The notes under the pieces: model-generated
Seen by the model: the letters and a program-made list of their open reading frames with translations, nothing else
The model's database searches: none
What the model was told of the DNA's origin: nothing
Origin: an uncultured Oscillospiraceae bacterium
GTDB lineage: Bacteria > Bacillota > Clostridia > Oscillospirales > Ruminococcaceae
Assembly: GCA_900547015.1 (NCBI GenBank)
Contig: URFD01000069.1
Span: forward strand, 1-8,855
Direction of reading: 5' to 3'
DNA length: 8,855 nt
Translations under genes and position numbers: made by a program
Shown: positions 1 to 6,545 of the stretch, piece after piece
Position numbering within the stretch: position 1 is the first letter of the stretch
How the letters are laid out: every line of letters starts with the position of its first letter

Positions 1-27
1 GATTCATGCTGGCTTTTTCACTGCTTT

Positions 28-228
28 TTATTCTCTGGGGGAAAACTGCTCGCAGGCAGGCTGGTCGGGGTCGATTCTTGTGCCTTCTCCGATGCGGTAG
101 TTTCGGCTGAAAAAGCTCCCCTTGCGGCGGCAGAAGAAGCAGGGCGGACGCCGATAGTCGGTGCTGCGGTCGTCCTGCCAGCAGAATCGGCAATCCCGAC
201 AGGAATGGGAAGAAGAACTCATCGACAT
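28..228 (-). CDS. Small cysteine-rich hypothetical protein (66 aa), probable metal binder
   Basis: I do not recognise a named family. The frame begins 9 bases after the dapB stop codon. A GAGGTG Shine-Dalgarno (234-239) overlaps that stop and sits 5 bases before the ATG at 228, so translational coupling to dapB is likely. A TTG one codon upstream is a poorer start. The 66 residues contain six cysteines: Cys10, Cys13 and Cys16 (C-x2-C-x2-C), Cys30 and Cys33 (C-x2-C), and Cys59 in a closing PACEQF. Such knuckles usually hold zinc or an iron-sulfur cluster. There is no signal peptide or membrane segment, and the protein is rich in Arg, Ser and Asp. The good RBS, tight spacing and patterned cysteines argue that it is a real gene. 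Its function, and any link to lysine synthesis beyond co-transcription, are unknown. Confidence 0.62.
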   Translation of the reverse strand: MSMSSSSHSCRDCRFCWQDDRSTDYRRPPCFFCRRKGSFFSRNYRIGEGTRIDPDQPACEQFSPRE

Positions 229-237
229 CAAAGCACC

Positions 238-987
238 TCAGTCCATCAGGTCGCTCATGCCGTATAAGCCCGGCTGCTGTCCGACTAAAAACAGGGCGGC
301 ACGAATGGCGCCGACAGCAAAGATTTCCTTGCTCATCGCGCTGTGCGAGAGGGTGAGCACCTCGTCGTGTCCGGCAAAGATGATTTCATGTTCGCCGACG
401 ATGGTTCCGCCGCGCACGGCATGGATTCCGATTTCGTTACGGGAGCGCGGTGCGCGTCGGCTGTGGCGGTCATAGACATACTGGGCGGGATGGCTCAGTT
501 CCTCAGAAATTGCGTCTGCCAGCATCAGCGCAGTGCCGCTGGGTGCGTCCACCTTGAGGTTGTGGTGCTTTTCCACAATCTCGATGTCAAAATCCGCCCC
601 CAATACCCGGGCAGCCTTTTTGGCAAGCTCACGCAGCAGCGAGATTCCCATGGACATATTGGCAGAGAAAAAGATTGGAATCTGGTTGGCGGCCTCCTTG
701 AGTCGTGTGGTCTGCTCCTCCGAAAGCCCGGTGGTGCAGATGACAGCCGGAATCCTGTGCGCTACAGCGTAGTCCAGCAGCGGCAGGGTGACCGAGGGGT
801 GAGAAAAATCGATGATGACATCGCAGGTAACCTCACACTGTTCGGGGGAGGTGTAGATGGGATACTCTCCGCCCAGCGGATGGAGGTCCAGACCGGCAGC
901 GATGCGGCAGTCGTCGCGTTCTGCAACGGCACGGGTCACAGCCTGTCCCATCTTGCCGCCGGCTCCGGAAAGAAGAATAGAAATCAT
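238..987 (-). CDS. dapB: 4-hydroxy-tetrahydrodipicolinate reductase
   Basis: DapB reduces the product of DapA to tetrahydrodipicolinate with NAD(P)H in the cytoplasm, the second committed step of the diaminopimelate/lysine pathway. The 249-residue protein opens with a Rossmann fold carrying the nucleotide-binding loop GAGGKMG (residues 8-14). It has the CTTG stretch near 84-87 and the family signature HHNLKVDAPSGTA (141-153), where His141 is the presumed general acid and Lys145 the substrate-protonating lysine by analogy to E. coli His159/Lys163. The C-terminal block GIHAVRGGTIVGEH is also typical. The start at 987 is chosen because homology begins there and AAAGGA lies 10 bases upstream. The frame is open to 1134, but that extension overlaps the end of dapA and resembles no DapB. 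It is the third gene of asd-dapA-dapB, 62 bases after dapA, and should be under the lysine riboswitch. Confidence 0.97.
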   Translation of the reverse strand: MISILLSGAGGKMGQAVTRAVAERDDCRIAAGLDLHPLGGEYPIYTSPEQCEVTCDVIIDFSHPSVTLPLLDYAVAHRIPAVICTTGLSEEQTTRLKEAANQIPIFFSANMSMGISLLRELAKKAARVLGADFDIEIVEKHHNLKVDAPSGTALMLADAISEELSHPAQYVYDRHSRRAPRSRNEIGIHAVRGGTIVGEHEIIFAGHDEVLTLSHSAMSKEIFAVGAIRAALFLVGQQPGLYGMSDLMD

Positions 988-1022
988 ATTTGGAACGTCC
1001 TTTCTTTTTTCAGAGAACAGGA

Positions 1023-1041
1023 GCCGGACCAGAGGCCCGGC
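1023..1041 (-). other. GC-rich intercistronic hairpin between dapA and dapB
   Basis: In the transcript, GCCGGGCC pairs with GGTCCGGC around a three-base TCT loop: eight continuous pairs including one G-T wobble. It lies just after the dapA stop codon (1050-1052) and before the dapB RBS. No T-run follows immediately, so it is not a canonical terminator. It could stabilise or process the message, or partly attenuate it; that role is inference. Confidence 0.6.
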
Positions 1042-1049
1042 CCGAGAAT

Positions 1050-1940
1050 TTAAGGAATCAGGTGATGGCGGTTCAGCAGCTCGGCGAGGTGTTCGCGTGC
1101 CTGTGGCTGCATAGCGGTCAGAGGCAGTCTGCATTCGCCGCAGTCCATACCCATCAGGTTCAGCGCCTCCTTGACCGGAATCGGGTTGACATCCGAGAAC
1201 AGCGCATTGGTCAGCTCCAGCAGTTCCAGCTGAAGGCGGCGGCTCTGTTCCACCCTTCCGTCAAAGAAGAGCTGGCAGATTTCGTGGGTCTGGCGCGGCA
1301 TGATGTTTGCCAGAACCGAGATGACGCCTTTGGCGCCCAGAGAAAGCATCGGGACAATCTGGTCGTCGTTTCCGGAATAGAGGTCGAGACGGTCGCCGCA
1401 CAGCTGTGCGATTTGGGCAACCTGTGAGATGTTGCCGCTGGCCTCCTTGATGGCGACAATGTTGGGGTGGTCTGCCAGCTGTCGGCAGGTGTCGGGTGCG
1501 ATGTTGACGCCGGTTCTGGATGGAACGTTGTACAGGATGATTGGCAGGTCACAGGCATTGGCAACCGCATGGAAGTGGCGCACCAGCCCTGCCTGAGAGG
1601 TCTTGTTGTAATATGGGGTCACATGGAGCAGGGCATCAGCGCCGACCTTCTTTGCCTGACGGGACATGGCTACGGCGTGAGCGGTGTTGTTGCTGCCCGC
1701 ACCGGCAATCAGAGGAACACGGCGGTTGACACGCTCGGCGGCATAGGCGATGGTTTCCAGATGCTCGGTCTCGGTCATAGTGGCAGATTCTCCGGTGGTG
1801 CCGCAGATGATGACGGCATCGGTTCCGTTTTCAATCTGGAAATCGATCAGCTGTCCCAAACGCTCAAAATGGATGGAGCCATCCGGCTTCATCGGGGTGA
1901 TAATGGCAACGCCTGAACCGGTAAAAATGGTCTGTTTCAT
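1050..1940 (-). CDS. dapA: 4-hydroxy-tetrahydrodipicolinate synthase
   Basis: DapA condenses pyruvate with aspartate semialdehyde, the first committed step to diaminopimelate and lysine. The 296-residue TIM-barrel protein has all expected catalytic positions: Thr48 and Thr49 in GTTGESAT, Tyr111 in TPYYN, Tyr137 in LYNVPSRTG with Arg142 for carboxylate binding, and the Schiff-base lysine Lys165 in IVAIKEASGN. Length is normal for the family. The ATG at 1940 is chosen because AGAAGG lies 7 bases upstream; the TTG one codon earlier is less likely. The gene follows asd with an 18-base gap, and asd makes its substrate. At positions matching the E. coli lysine-binding site, Glu84 is replaced by His88 and His53 by Glu57, so feedback inhibition by lysine may be weak; this is inferred from a hand alignment. 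Confidence 0.97.
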   Translation of the reverse strand: MKQTIFTGSGVAIITPMKPDGSIHFERLGQLIDFQIENGTDAVIICGTTGESATMTETEHLETIAYAAERVNRRVPLIAGAGSNNTAHAVAMSRQAKKVGADALLHVTPYYNKTSQAGLVRHFHAVANACDLPIILYNVPSRTGVNIAPDTCRQLADHPNIVAIKEASGNISQVAQIAQLCGDRLDLYSGNDDQIVPMLSLGAKGVISVLANIMPRQTHEICQLFFDGRVEQSRRLQLELLELTNALFSDVNPIPVKEALNLMGMDCGECRLPLTAMQPQAREHLAELLNRHHLIP

Positions 1941-1958
1941 CAAAAAACCTTCTCTATT

Positions 1959-3038
1959 CTAATCAAGATAGCCCTTGCTGGCAAGGGTTTCTGCCATCAG
2001 CACCGCTCCTCCGGCAGCGCCGCGGACGGTGTTGTGCGACAGGCAGACAAATTTATAATCATACTGGGTGTCCTCACGCAGACGGCCGATGGAGATGCCC
2101 ATTCCGTTTTCTAGCTCGCGGTCCAAACGGGTCTGCGGACGGTTCTCCTCCTCAAAGTAGGTTAAAAACTGGCTGGGAGCGGAGGGTAGCTGGTGCTGCT
2201 GAGGGTAGCCGGAGAACTGTTCCCAGCAGGAACGAATCTCCTCCATGCTTGGCTTGCGCTCAAACGAAACAAAGACGGCAGCCAGATGCCCATCCGAAAC
2301 CGGCACCCGGATGCATTGGGTGGTGATGGAAGGAGAAACGGCAGGCACGATGCGGTCGCCGTCGATGCTTCCCCAGATTTTGAGCGGTTCCCGTTCGCTC
2401 TTTTCCTCCTCGCCGCCGATGAACGGAATGACATTGTCCACCATTTCCGGCCAGGTCTCAAAGTTTTTCCCCGCTCCGGAGATTGCCTGATAGGTGCAGG
2501 CCAAAACCTTGGTGATGCCAAACTGACGCAGCGGGTGCAGGGCAGGCACATAGCTTTGCAGAGAGCAGTTGGACTTGACGGCGATGAAGCCGCGCTTGGT
2601 TCCCAGCCGTGCTCTCTGCGCCTCGATGATGCGCGCGTGGTCGTCGTTGATTTCCGGAATAATCATCGGGACATCGGGGGTAAAGCGGTGGGCAGAGTTG
2701 TTGGACATGATGGGACATTCCAGCCGCGCATAGGTTTCTTCCAGAGCGCGGATGTCCTCCTTGTTCATGTCAACGGCGCAGAAGGCAAAGTCAACGCTGG
2801 CGGCAATCTCCCGGGCGTCGGCAACGGCGTCCCGCACCACCAGAGAGCGCACCGACTCCGGAATCGGGGTCGACATCATCCAGCGGTGGGAGACTGCCTG
2901 CTCATAGGTTTTTCCGGCGGAGCTTGCCGAGGCCGCCACAACGGTGACGGTAAACCAGGGGTGGTTCTCCAACAGGGAGAGAAATCTTTGGCCGACCATG
3001 CCGGTCGCGCCGATAACGGCTACATGATACTGTTTCAT
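1959..3038 (-). CDS. asd: Aspartate-semialdehyde dehydrogenase (archaeal/fungal-type branch)
   Basis: Asd reduces L-aspartyl-4-phosphate to aspartate semialdehyde with NADPH, the branch point to lysine/diaminopimelate, threonine and methionine. The 359-residue protein starts with the NADP-binding loop GATGMVG (10-16). The catalytic cysteine is Cys158 in KSNCSLQSY, and the presumed acid/base His251 lies in RVPVSDGH with substrate-binding Arg244. The SNNSAHR block (112-118), the VSDGH form and the length resemble the archaeal/fungal-type branch rather than the E. coli enzyme; that subtype call is from memory of motifs. The start at 3038 has GAAAGGA 9 bases upstream and begins exactly at the Rossmann strand. 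The frame is open to 3122 with no homologous extension. It is the first gene after the lysine riboswitch leader and is followed 18 bases later by dapA. Confidence 0.95.
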   Translation of the reverse strand: MKQYHVAVIGATGMVGQRFLSLLENHPWFTVTVVAASASSAGKTYEQAVSHRWMMSTPIPESVRSLVVRDAVADAREIAASVDFAFCAVDMNKEDIRALEETYARLECPIMSNNSAHRFTPDVPMIIPEINDDHARIIEAQRARLGTKRGFIAVKSNCSLQSYVPALHPLRQFGITKVLACTYQAISGAGKNFETWPEMVDNVIPFIGGEEEKSEREPLKIWGSIDGDRIVPAVSPSITTQCIRVPVSDGHLAAVFVSFERKPSMEEIRSCWEQFSGYPQQHQLPSAPSQFLTYFEEENRPQTRLDRELENGMGISIGRLREDTQYDYKFVCLSHNTVRGAAGGAVLMAETLASKGYLD

Positions 3039-3132
3039 CGTGATGCATCCTTTCCAAAATATGAGGATTAAAACACTGTATGCATTCGTTTCCCTCAAAA
3101 TAACCCCAACAGACGGAAACAAACAAGATATG

Positions 3133-3159
3133 AAAAAAGCCGGTTTTCTATAAACCGGC
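3133..3159 (-). terminator. Intrinsic terminator (expression platform) of the lysine riboswitch
   Basis: Reading the minus strand, GCCGGTTT (3159-3152) and AAACCGGC (3146-3139) form an 8-bp perfect stem with a five-base loop, followed by six T (3138-3133). It lies between the lysine aptamer and asd, about 95 bases before the start codon, so it can only act as a conditional attenuator for the operon. The known logic of lysine riboswitches is that bound lysine favours the terminator. Confidence 0.9.
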
Positions 3160-3225
3160 GAAACTGATAGGGGTTTTCTTCCTGCTGTGCGATGCTCACG
3201 AAAGGAAACAGGCGCATGGAACCAG

Positions 3226-3408
3226 GAAAAAACAGATAGCGCTTCACCCGACGCTGCGGGTGACAGTGGCGTTCTTGTTCAGAACGTCCCCAGGGCAGTA
3301 TCCGCCGAAGATACCCCCTTCGGCACCGTTCCCTTTGACTCAGGCTTCGAACGGCTTTGGCAGCCTAAGCCTGTGCTACTGATGAAAGGTGCACCTCTAT
3401 CGTTTTTC
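3226..3408 (-). promoter_or_regulatory. Lysine riboswitch aptamer (L box)
   Basis: The minus strand carries the conserved lysine-aptamer blocks in order: AGAGGTGC (3398-3391), then CATCAGTAG, TCAAAGGGAA, GTGCCGAAG (3326-3318), CCTGGGG, and CACTGTCAC (3268-3260). The last is followed by the P5 hairpin TCACCCG/CGGGTGA. The P1 helix is visible: GAAAAACGATAG (3408-3397) pairs with CTATCTGTTTTTTC (3239-3226), with one bulged T. The terminal P1 5' strand and the aptamer core match known lysine riboswitches such as that of Thermotoga maritima. It senses free lysine and, with the downstream terminator, should repress asd-dapA-dapB when lysine is high. It is not a T-box: no AGGGTGGNACCGCG-type antiterminator bulge is present. 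Confidence 0.95.
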
Positions 3409-3434
3409 ATATAAAGCTGTGAGTGTTTGCCATT

Positions 3435-3463
3435 ATCTTATCACCCGTACTCGGGGCTGTCAA
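3435..3463 (-). promoter_or_regulatory. Sigma-A promoter of the asd-dapA-dapB operon
   Basis: On the minus strand a perfect -35 TTGACA (3463-3458) and a -10 TAAGAT (3440-3435) are separated by exactly 17 bases. The predicted start near 3428 lies about 20 bases before the riboswitch P1 helix, giving a leader of roughly 390 nucleotides to the asd start codon. It is divergent from the queA promoter; about 115 bases separate the two -35 elements, and I see no clear operator in that gap. Confidence 0.88.
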
Positions 3464-3579
3464 GGAAATTTTGCACGATGGAATAGAAAATCTTTCGTCG
3501 CTTTGCGATTGCAGCACCCGCTTGCAGTGATTCTTACCCTATCGAATCCATATTTCTTTGGCAAAACAGGGCGTAGCGG

Positions 3580-3608
3580 TTGACACCGGGAAGCAGAAAT
3601 CGTACAAT
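3580..3608 (+). promoter_or_regulatory. Sigma-A promoter of the queA operon
   Basis: A perfect -35 TTGACA (3580-3585) and -10 TACAAT (3603-3608) are spaced by 17 bases. The predicted start is near 3615, leaving an approximately 100-base leader before queA. No preQ1 riboswitch pattern is seen in that leader. Confidence 0.88.
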
Positions 3609-3647
3609 AAAATCTGTATGACCGTGTGCGGCTGTGGCTGCTGCGGA

Positions 3648-3676
3648 CAGGGAATGAGAACCGACTCATCTCTCTG
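3648..3676 (+). other. Hairpin in the queA 5' leader
   Basis: CAGGGAATGAG (3648-3658) pairs with CTCAT (3665-3669) and TCTCTG (3671-3676), with one bulged C and one G-T wobble: eleven pairs around a six-base loop AACCGA. It lies about 25 bases before the queA Shine-Dalgarno. No T-run follows, so it is not a terminator. It may only be a stability element. Confidence 0.45.
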
Positions 3677-3714
3677 ACAAGAATTCTACACCTGTACAGT
3701 GAAGGAGTAATTTC

Positions 3715-4764
3715 ATGAAAAAATCCGATTTTTGGTTCGATTTGCCGCAGGAGCAGATTGCCCAGACCCCAATCGAGCCGAGAGACCATTCCCGAATGTT
3801 GGTGATGGACCGAAACAGCGGTCAGTGTAGTCACCGCCATTTTTATGACATTCTGGATTATTTACAGGAGGGTGACCTGCTGGTTGTCAACGATTCCCGT
3901 GTCATTCCGGCAAGACTTTACGGCAAAAAGGAGGACACCGGAGCCAACATCGAGGTTCTGCTGCTCGAGCAAAAGGAGCAGGATGTCTGGGAAACTTTGG
4001 TAAAACCGGGCAAAAAGGCAAAGCCGGGGGTTCGTCTGAGCTTCGGCGACGGACTGCTGCACGGCGAGGTTTTGGAGACGGTGGAGGGCGGAAACCGCCT
4101 GATTCGCTTTTCCTATGAAGGCGAGAGCATCTTCCCGATTTTGGAGCAGATTGGCAATATGCCGCTGCCGCCTTACATCACCGAAAAGCTACAGGACAAC
4201 GAGCGCTATCAGACCGTCTATTCCCACGAGCTGGGCTCGGCAGCCGCACCGACAGCCGGACTGCACTTCACTAAGGAGCTGATGGACAAGCTGCGTGCCA
4301 AAGGAGTCAAGATTGCCAATGTGACCCTCCATGTCGGACTGGGCACCTTCCGTCCGGTGAAGGAGGACGAAATCACCGACCACAAGATGCACACGGAGCA
4401 TTACGAGCTGCCGCAGGAAACCGCCGACCTGATCAACCAGACCAAGGCACAGGGCGGCCGTGTGATTGCAGTCGGCACCACCAGCTGCCGCACGCTGGAA
4501 ACGGTCGGCACCCGTCAGGGTCTGCCACTGCATCGGGAAGAGGGTTACACCGATATCTTCATCTATCCGGGCTACCAGTTCAAGGTGCTGGATGGGCTGA
4601 TTACCAACTTCCATCTGCCGGAAAGTACCCTGATCATGCTGGTCAGCGCCTTTGCCGGCTACGAAAACACCATGAAGGCCTATGAGCTTGCTGTCAAGGA
4701 AAAATATCGATTCTTTTCCTTTGGTGATGCCATGATGATTGCAACAGGAATCGAAGGAAAATAG
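3715..4764 (+). CDS. queA: S-adenosylmethionine:tRNA ribosyltransferase-isomerase
   Basis: QueA transfers and isomerises the ribosyl group of S-adenosylmethionine onto 7-aminomethyl-7-deazaguanine at the wobble position of tRNAs for Asp, Asn, His and Tyr, giving epoxyqueuosine. The 349-residue protein has the usual length and blocks: the N-terminal DFWFDLPQEQIAQTPIEPRDHSRML, then LVVNDSRVIPARL, GSAAAPTAGLHFT, TLHVGLGTFRPV, HKMHTEHYEL, TNFHLPESTLIMLVSAF and a C-terminal SFGDAMMI. The ATG has AAGGAG 7 bases upstream. It is the first gene of a plus-strand unit with its own promoter and is followed 27 bases later by a flavodoxin-like protein and then tgt, the preceding enzyme in the pathway. No queG or queH, needed to reduce epoxyqueuosine, is in the window. 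Confidence 0.98.
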   Translation: MKKSDFWFDLPQEQIAQTPIEPRDHSRMLVMDRNSGQCSHRHFYDILDYLQEGDLLVVNDSRVIPARLYGKKEDTGANIEVLLLEQKEQDVWETLVKPGKKAKPGVRLSFGDGLLHGEVLETVEGGNRLIRFSYEGESIFPILEQIGNMPLPPYITEKLQDNERYQTVYSHELGSAAAPTAGLHFTKELMDKLRAKGVKIANVTLHVGLGTFRPVKEDEITDHKMHTEHYELPQETADLINQTKAQGGRVIAVGTTSCRTLETVGTRQGLPLHREEGYTDIFIYPGYQFKVLDGLITNFHLPESTLIMLVSAFAGYENTMKAYELAVKEKYRFFSFGDAMMIATGIEGK

Positions 4765-4791
4765 ACAACAACAGAAGGGGGAAGATTGAAA

Positions 4792-5349
4792 ATGAAGATT
4801 ACCATGATGTTTGGAAGCCCGCACCTCAACGGCACAACCAATGCGTTGGCAGAGCAGTTTATCCGAGGCGCTCAGGAGGCGGGTCATGAGGTGACCCGTC
4901 TGGATTTGGGCAGAATGAAGATTGGCCCTTGTCTGGCGTGCGACTACTGCTCCAGAACCAAGAGCGGCTGTGTCCAGAAGGACGATATGCCGCAGGTGGA
5001 GCAGGCAGTGCGTGAGGCAGATTTGATTGTGCTTGTGACCCCGCTGTACTATTACGGAATGAGCGCACAGCTCAAGGCGGCAATCGACCGATTCTACTAC
5101 TTCAGCGGCTCGCTCAGAACCCAGCCGAGACAGGCGGTTCTGCTGGCTGCCTGCGCTGACGGAGAAGGCGCGATGGACGCAATGATTGCACATTATGAGG
5201 TGCTGGCCCGGTACCTGAACTGGAAGGACAGCGGCCGAGTGCTGGCATACAACTGCTGGGCTAAGGCGGATTTGGAAAAAACGGATTATCCGCAGCAGGC
5301 GTATGAGCTTGGAAAACGGATGGGAGCACAGGAGGAGCAGAATGTATAA
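4792..5349 (+). CDS. Flavodoxin-fold NAD(P)H oxidoreductase with iron-sulfur-flavoprotein-like cysteine motif
   Basis: The 185-residue protein belongs to the NADPH-dependent FMN reductase/iron-sulfur flavoprotein superfamily. After the first beta strand it has the FMN phosphate loop GSPHLNGTT (8-16). The PLYYYGMSAQLKAAIDRF block (84-101) is the second flavin-contacting signature. Between them lies Cys47-x2-Cys50-x2-Cys53-x6-Cys60, matching the compact CX2CX2CX4-7C motif that binds a 4Fe-4S cluster in archaeal and clostridial iron-sulfur flavoproteins. Substrate is unknown. The ATG at 4792 is preferred because AAGGGGG lies 10 bases upstream; an in-frame TTG at 4786 would be too close to it. 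The gene sits between queA and tgt and its end overlaps the tgt start by 8 bases, so it is translated as part of that operon. A redox role near queuosine is speculative. Confidence 0.85.
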   Translation: MKITMMFGSPHLNGTTNALAEQFIRGAQEAGHEVTRLDLGRMKIGPCLACDYCSRTKSGCVQKDDMPQVEQAVREADLIVLVTPLYYYGMSAQLKAAIDRFYYFSGSLRTQPRQAVLLAACADGEGAMDAMIAHYEVLARYLNWKDSGRVLAYNCWAKADLEKTDYPQQAYELGKRMGAQEEQNV

Positions 5350-6472
5350 ATTACTCAAGCAGGAGGGACGCGCCCGCCGCGGCGAATTTCAGACGGTACA
5401 CGGCACCGTCCAGACGCCTGCCTTTATGAACGTGGGCACCTCCGCTGCCATCAAGGGCGGCATCTCCTCGTATGATTTGAAGGACCTGAAATGTCAGGTG
5501 GAGCTGTGCAATACCTACCACCTGCACCTGCGTCCGGGCGATGAAAAAATCAAAGCGCTGGGCGGCCTGCATCGATTCATGGGATGGGACGGCCCGATTC
5601 TGACCGACAGCGGCGGCTTTCAGGTGTTCTCTCTGGCACAGCTGCGCACCATCAGCGAGCAGGGAGTCAAGTTCCAGTCGCACATCGATGGCAGACGAAT
5701 CTTCATGGGCCCGGAAGAAAGCATGAGAATCCAGTCCAATCTGGCATCTACCATCGCGATGGCATTTGACGAGTGCATCGAAAACCCGGCAACCCGAGAA
5801 TACACCAAGCGCTCCATCGACAGAACCGTTCGCTGGCTGCGCCGCTGCCGCAACGAGATGAACCGACTGAACGCACTGCCGGATACCATCAACCCAAACC
5901 AGATGCTGTTCGGCATCAATCAGGGCTCCACCTTCCCGGACCTGCGAATCGAGCACATGAAGCAGATTGCTGAAATCGACTGCGACGGCTATGCAATCGG
6001 CGGACTGGCAGTGGGCGAGCCTGCACCGGTCATGTATGACATCATCGAGGCGGTCGAGCCGTATATGCCAAAGGACAAGCCGCGCTACCTGATGGGGGTC
6101 GGCACACCAGCCAACATCATCGAAGCGGTCTACCGCGGCGTCGATTTGTTCGACTGTGTTATGCCCAGCCGAAATGCCCGTCATGGCCACCTGTTTACCT
6201 GGCAGGGAATCATCAACATCAACAACGCAAAATATGAGCTGGACGACAGCCCAATCGATGCAGAGTGTGATTGTCCGGTTTGCCAGCGCCACAGCCGCGC
6301 TTATATCCGCCATCTGCTCAAGGCAAACGAGATGCTGGGAATGCGTCTGGCAGTTATGCACAACCTGTACTTCTACAACACGCTGATGGAAAAAATCCGC
6401 GCTGCGCTTGACCAAGGCTGCTATGAGCAGTTCCGCGCCCAGACGCTGCCGCTGGTTAGCCGCCGCATCTAA
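5342..6472 (+). CDS. tgt: tRNA-guanine transglycosylase (bacterial type)
   Basis: Tgt exchanges the guanine at wobble position 34 of queuosine-family tRNAs for preQ1 (or queuine in salvaging bacteria). The 376-residue TIM-barrel protein carries TPAFMNVGTSAAIKG, NTYHLHLRPG, LTDSGGFQVFSL with active-site Asp89, FDECIE, GINQGS, GGLAVGE, and the nucleophile Asp271 in GVDLFDCVMPSRNARHG. The zinc site is Cys309, Cys311, Cys314 and His340. The start at 5342 has AGGAGG 6 bases upstream and begins at the normal N-terminus. The same frame is open back to 5303, inside the previous gene, which I reject. The start overlaps the flavoprotein stop by 8 bases, implying translational coupling. It works with queA upstream; no visible terminator separates it from yajC, though yajC has its own promoter. 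Confidence 0.98.
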   Translation: MYKLLKQEGRARRGEFQTVHGTVQTPAFMNVGTSAAIKGGISSYDLKDLKCQVELCNTYHLHLRPGDEKIKALGGLHRFMGWDGPILTDSGGFQVFSLAQLRTISEQGVKFQSHIDGRRIFMGPEESMRIQSNLASTIAMAFDECIENPATREYTKRSIDRTVRWLRRCRNEMNRLNALPDTINPNQMLFGINQGSTFPDLRIEHMKQIAEIDCDGYAIGGLAVGEPAPVMYDIIEAVEPYMPKDKPRYLMGVGTPANIIEAVYRGVDLFDCVMPSRNARHGHLFTWQGIININNAKYELDDSPIDAECDCPVCQRHSRAYIRHLLKANEMLGMRLAVMHNLYFYNTLMEKIRAALDQGCYEQFRAQTLPLVSRRI

Positions 6473-6505
6473 TGGGAAGTCTTTGGTAATTTTGCAGGAA
6501 ACCAC

Positions 6506-6534
6506 TTGCAAACGACCGGCCAAACAGGTATAAT
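6506..6534 (+). promoter_or_regulatory. Sigma-A promoter of yajC
   Basis: TTGCAA (6506-6511) and a consensus TATAAT (6529-6534) are spaced by 17 bases. The predicted start is about 6541-6544, right at the first strand of the leader structure. No terminator stands between tgt and this promoter, so yajC may be read both from here and from the queA promoter. Confidence 0.85.
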
Positions 6535-6545
6535 ATTGCTTGTAT

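Noticed and set aside
1..27. Possible start of a further minus-strand gene (ATG at 7-5)
   Set aside because: Only two codons are visible and the upstream sequence has no convincing Shine-Dalgarno.
343..1053. Long plus-strand open frame opposite dapB
   Set aside because: It mirrors dapB codon periodicity, lacks an RBS and resembles no family; similar antisense frames lie opposite asd (2193-3071), queA (4189-5358), tgt (5351-6523), yajC (6666-7532) and the protease (7872-8852).
988..1134. N-terminal extension of dapB
   Set aside because: The frame is open, but it overlaps the dapA end; DapB homology and a good RBS both place the start at 987.
3039..3122. N-terminal extension of asd
   Set aside because: The extension has no family similarity and lies in the leader after the terminator; the ATG at 3038 has a good RBS.
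3187..3414. Plus-strand open frame across the riboswitch region
   Set aside because: The region is fully explained by the lysine aptamer on the other strand; the frame has no recognisable protein.
3464..3579. Operator or hidden gene between the divergent promoters
   Set aside because: No palindrome of useful length and no coding signal were found in this stretch.
3609..3714. preQ1 riboswitch before queA
   Set aside because: The short pseudoknot pattern of class I and the class II layout are not present.
3460..3840. Minus-strand open frame across the divergent promoter region
   Set aside because: It covers two promoters and the start of queA, with no RBS or family similarity.
5303..5341. 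Earlier tgt start
   Set aside because: The 13 extra residues lie inside the flavoprotein gene and are not part of Tgt; AGGAGG is correctly spaced only for the ATG at 5342.
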